From NCBI GenBank assembly GCA_964591085.1, contig CAZPXH010000033.1, positions 1 to 5,755 of the forward strand: DNA of 5,755 nt. The letters run 5' to 3'. Shown here piece after piece: positions 5,590 to 5,755 of this stretch. The DNA comes from CAZPXH01 sp964591085. Its GTDB lineage: Bacteria; Spirochaetota; Spirochaetia; DSM-27196; CAZPXH01. The notes below the pieces were generated by a model. That model ran no database searches, was not told the origin of the DNA, and was given only the letters and a program-made list of their open reading frames with translations. Every line of letters starts with the position of its first letter. Positions within the stretch are counted from its first letter, which is position 1. Both the position numbers and the translations under genes were made by a program.

Positions 5590-5613
5590 CAGGCTTTGCC
5601 GCGCATGCCCGGC
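5578..5613. repeat. 36-bp dispersed repeat, copy 2
   Basis: This is the second copy of 3175-3210, 35 of 36 identical. The single difference (T5587) makes the TAG stop of the small lipoprotein gene. With C, as in copy 1, that frame would read on through CAG CAG. In the frame used by copy 1 it still reads AVAGFAAHAR before a stop. Confidence 0.85.
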
Positions 5614-5631
5614 ACTCGTAGGGCTACGGGT
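5614..5631 (+). other. Hairpin after the lipoprotein gene
   Basis: ACTCGTA-GGGC-TACGGGT can form a 7-bp stem, including one T-G pair, with a 4-nt loop, 25 nt after the lipoprotein stop. No T-run follows, so it is not a clear intrinsic terminator. Confidence 0.35.
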
Positions 5632-5653
5632 CCCAAACAGCTACGCCTTTGCG

Positions 5654-5659
5654 TATACT
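5654..5659 (+). promoter_or_regulatory. -10 box for the DUF4160 gene
   Basis: TATACT is followed by 6 nt and then the GTG start at 5666. A start point about 7 nt downstream would make the mRNA leaderless, and no Shine-Dalgarno site is visible. No good -35 was found. Confidence 0.4.
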
Positions 5660-5665
5660 ACTGAC

Positions 5666-5755
5666 GTGCCGACGGTCTTGCGCGTCGAGGGTTTCCGATT
5701 CTTCTTCTACTCCGGTGATCGAAGTGAGCCAGTGCATGTTCACGTTGAGCACGCT
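5666..5755 (+). CDS. DUF4160 protein, partial (3' end beyond the window)
   Basis: The last 90 bases encode 30 residues beginning at GTG 5666: MPTVLRVEGFRFFFYSGDRS, then EPVHVHVEHA. This is the highly recognisable N-terminus of DUF4160 proteins, with FFFYSGDR followed by a PxHVHVE histidine cluster. These are small proteins (usually around 80-100 residues), often next to DUF2442 genes and suspected to form toxin-antitoxin-like pairs. The biochemical function is not established. GTG is chosen because the family starts directly at MPT(V/I)LR, and the codon just before it in frame is not a start. Whether a DUF2442 partner follows cannot be seen here. Confidence 0.85.
   Translation, partial: MPTVLRVEGFRFFFYSGDRSEPVHVHVEHA

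Noticed and set aside
1..5755. tRNA, rRNA, CRISPR array or insertion-sequence transposase
   Set aside because: I looked for cloverleaf-like stems, regularly spaced repeats and transposase motifs on both strands and saw none.

Overview
The window looks like accessory DNA from a G+C-rich spirochaete. This is inferred from the style of the methyl-accepting chemotaxis protein, the relaxed lipoprotein signal peptides, and a secreted-protein type with LGHEA(F/Y)RDG and YDSSADY segments that I associate from memory with large spirochaetal proteins. The phylum call is moderate confidence. No genus is claimed.

Layout, left to right. At 1-141 (minus) is the start of a partial ORF resembling a minimal nucleotidyltransferase (MNT), possibly the remains of an MNT/HEPN toxin-antitoxin pair. 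It sits under a perfect 8+1+8 palindrome. An intact chemoreceptor gene fills 279-2081. Next, 2128-3108 reads as one lipoprotein-like gene carrying two lesions: no usable start codon (GTA where GTG/ATG would fit) and an in-frame TAG at codon 118. From 3120 to 5029 lies a secreted-protein gene that is truncated at its 5' end and split. Its left part (to 3558) and right part (from 4118) are separated by a minus-strand hicB-hicA toxin-antitoxin pair. A 16-bp direct repeat (one mismatch), encoding LGHSA in frame on both sides, brackets the insert. The right part ends in an M23/LytM-like peptidase domain with YGHL and HLH motifs. Its TGA overlaps by 4 nt (ATGA) the start of a small lipoprotein gene (5026-5589). 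The last gene, from 5666, is the start of a DUF4160 protein cut by the window end.

Reading of the whole. The right half resembles a polymorphic-toxin or effector locus: a conserved backbone, a C-terminal peptidoglycan-hydrolase-like domain of lower G+C, and an overlapping small lipoprotein that could be a periplasmic immunity factor. This locus has been invaded by hicBA. A 36-bp repeat (one mismatch), inside the backbone at 3175-3210 and again over the lipoprotein's stop codon at 5578-5613, suggests recombination between copies of such cassettes. Toxin-antitoxin-like genes at three places, two disrupted genes and local composition shifts mark a turnover hotspot next to one conserved chemotaxis gene.
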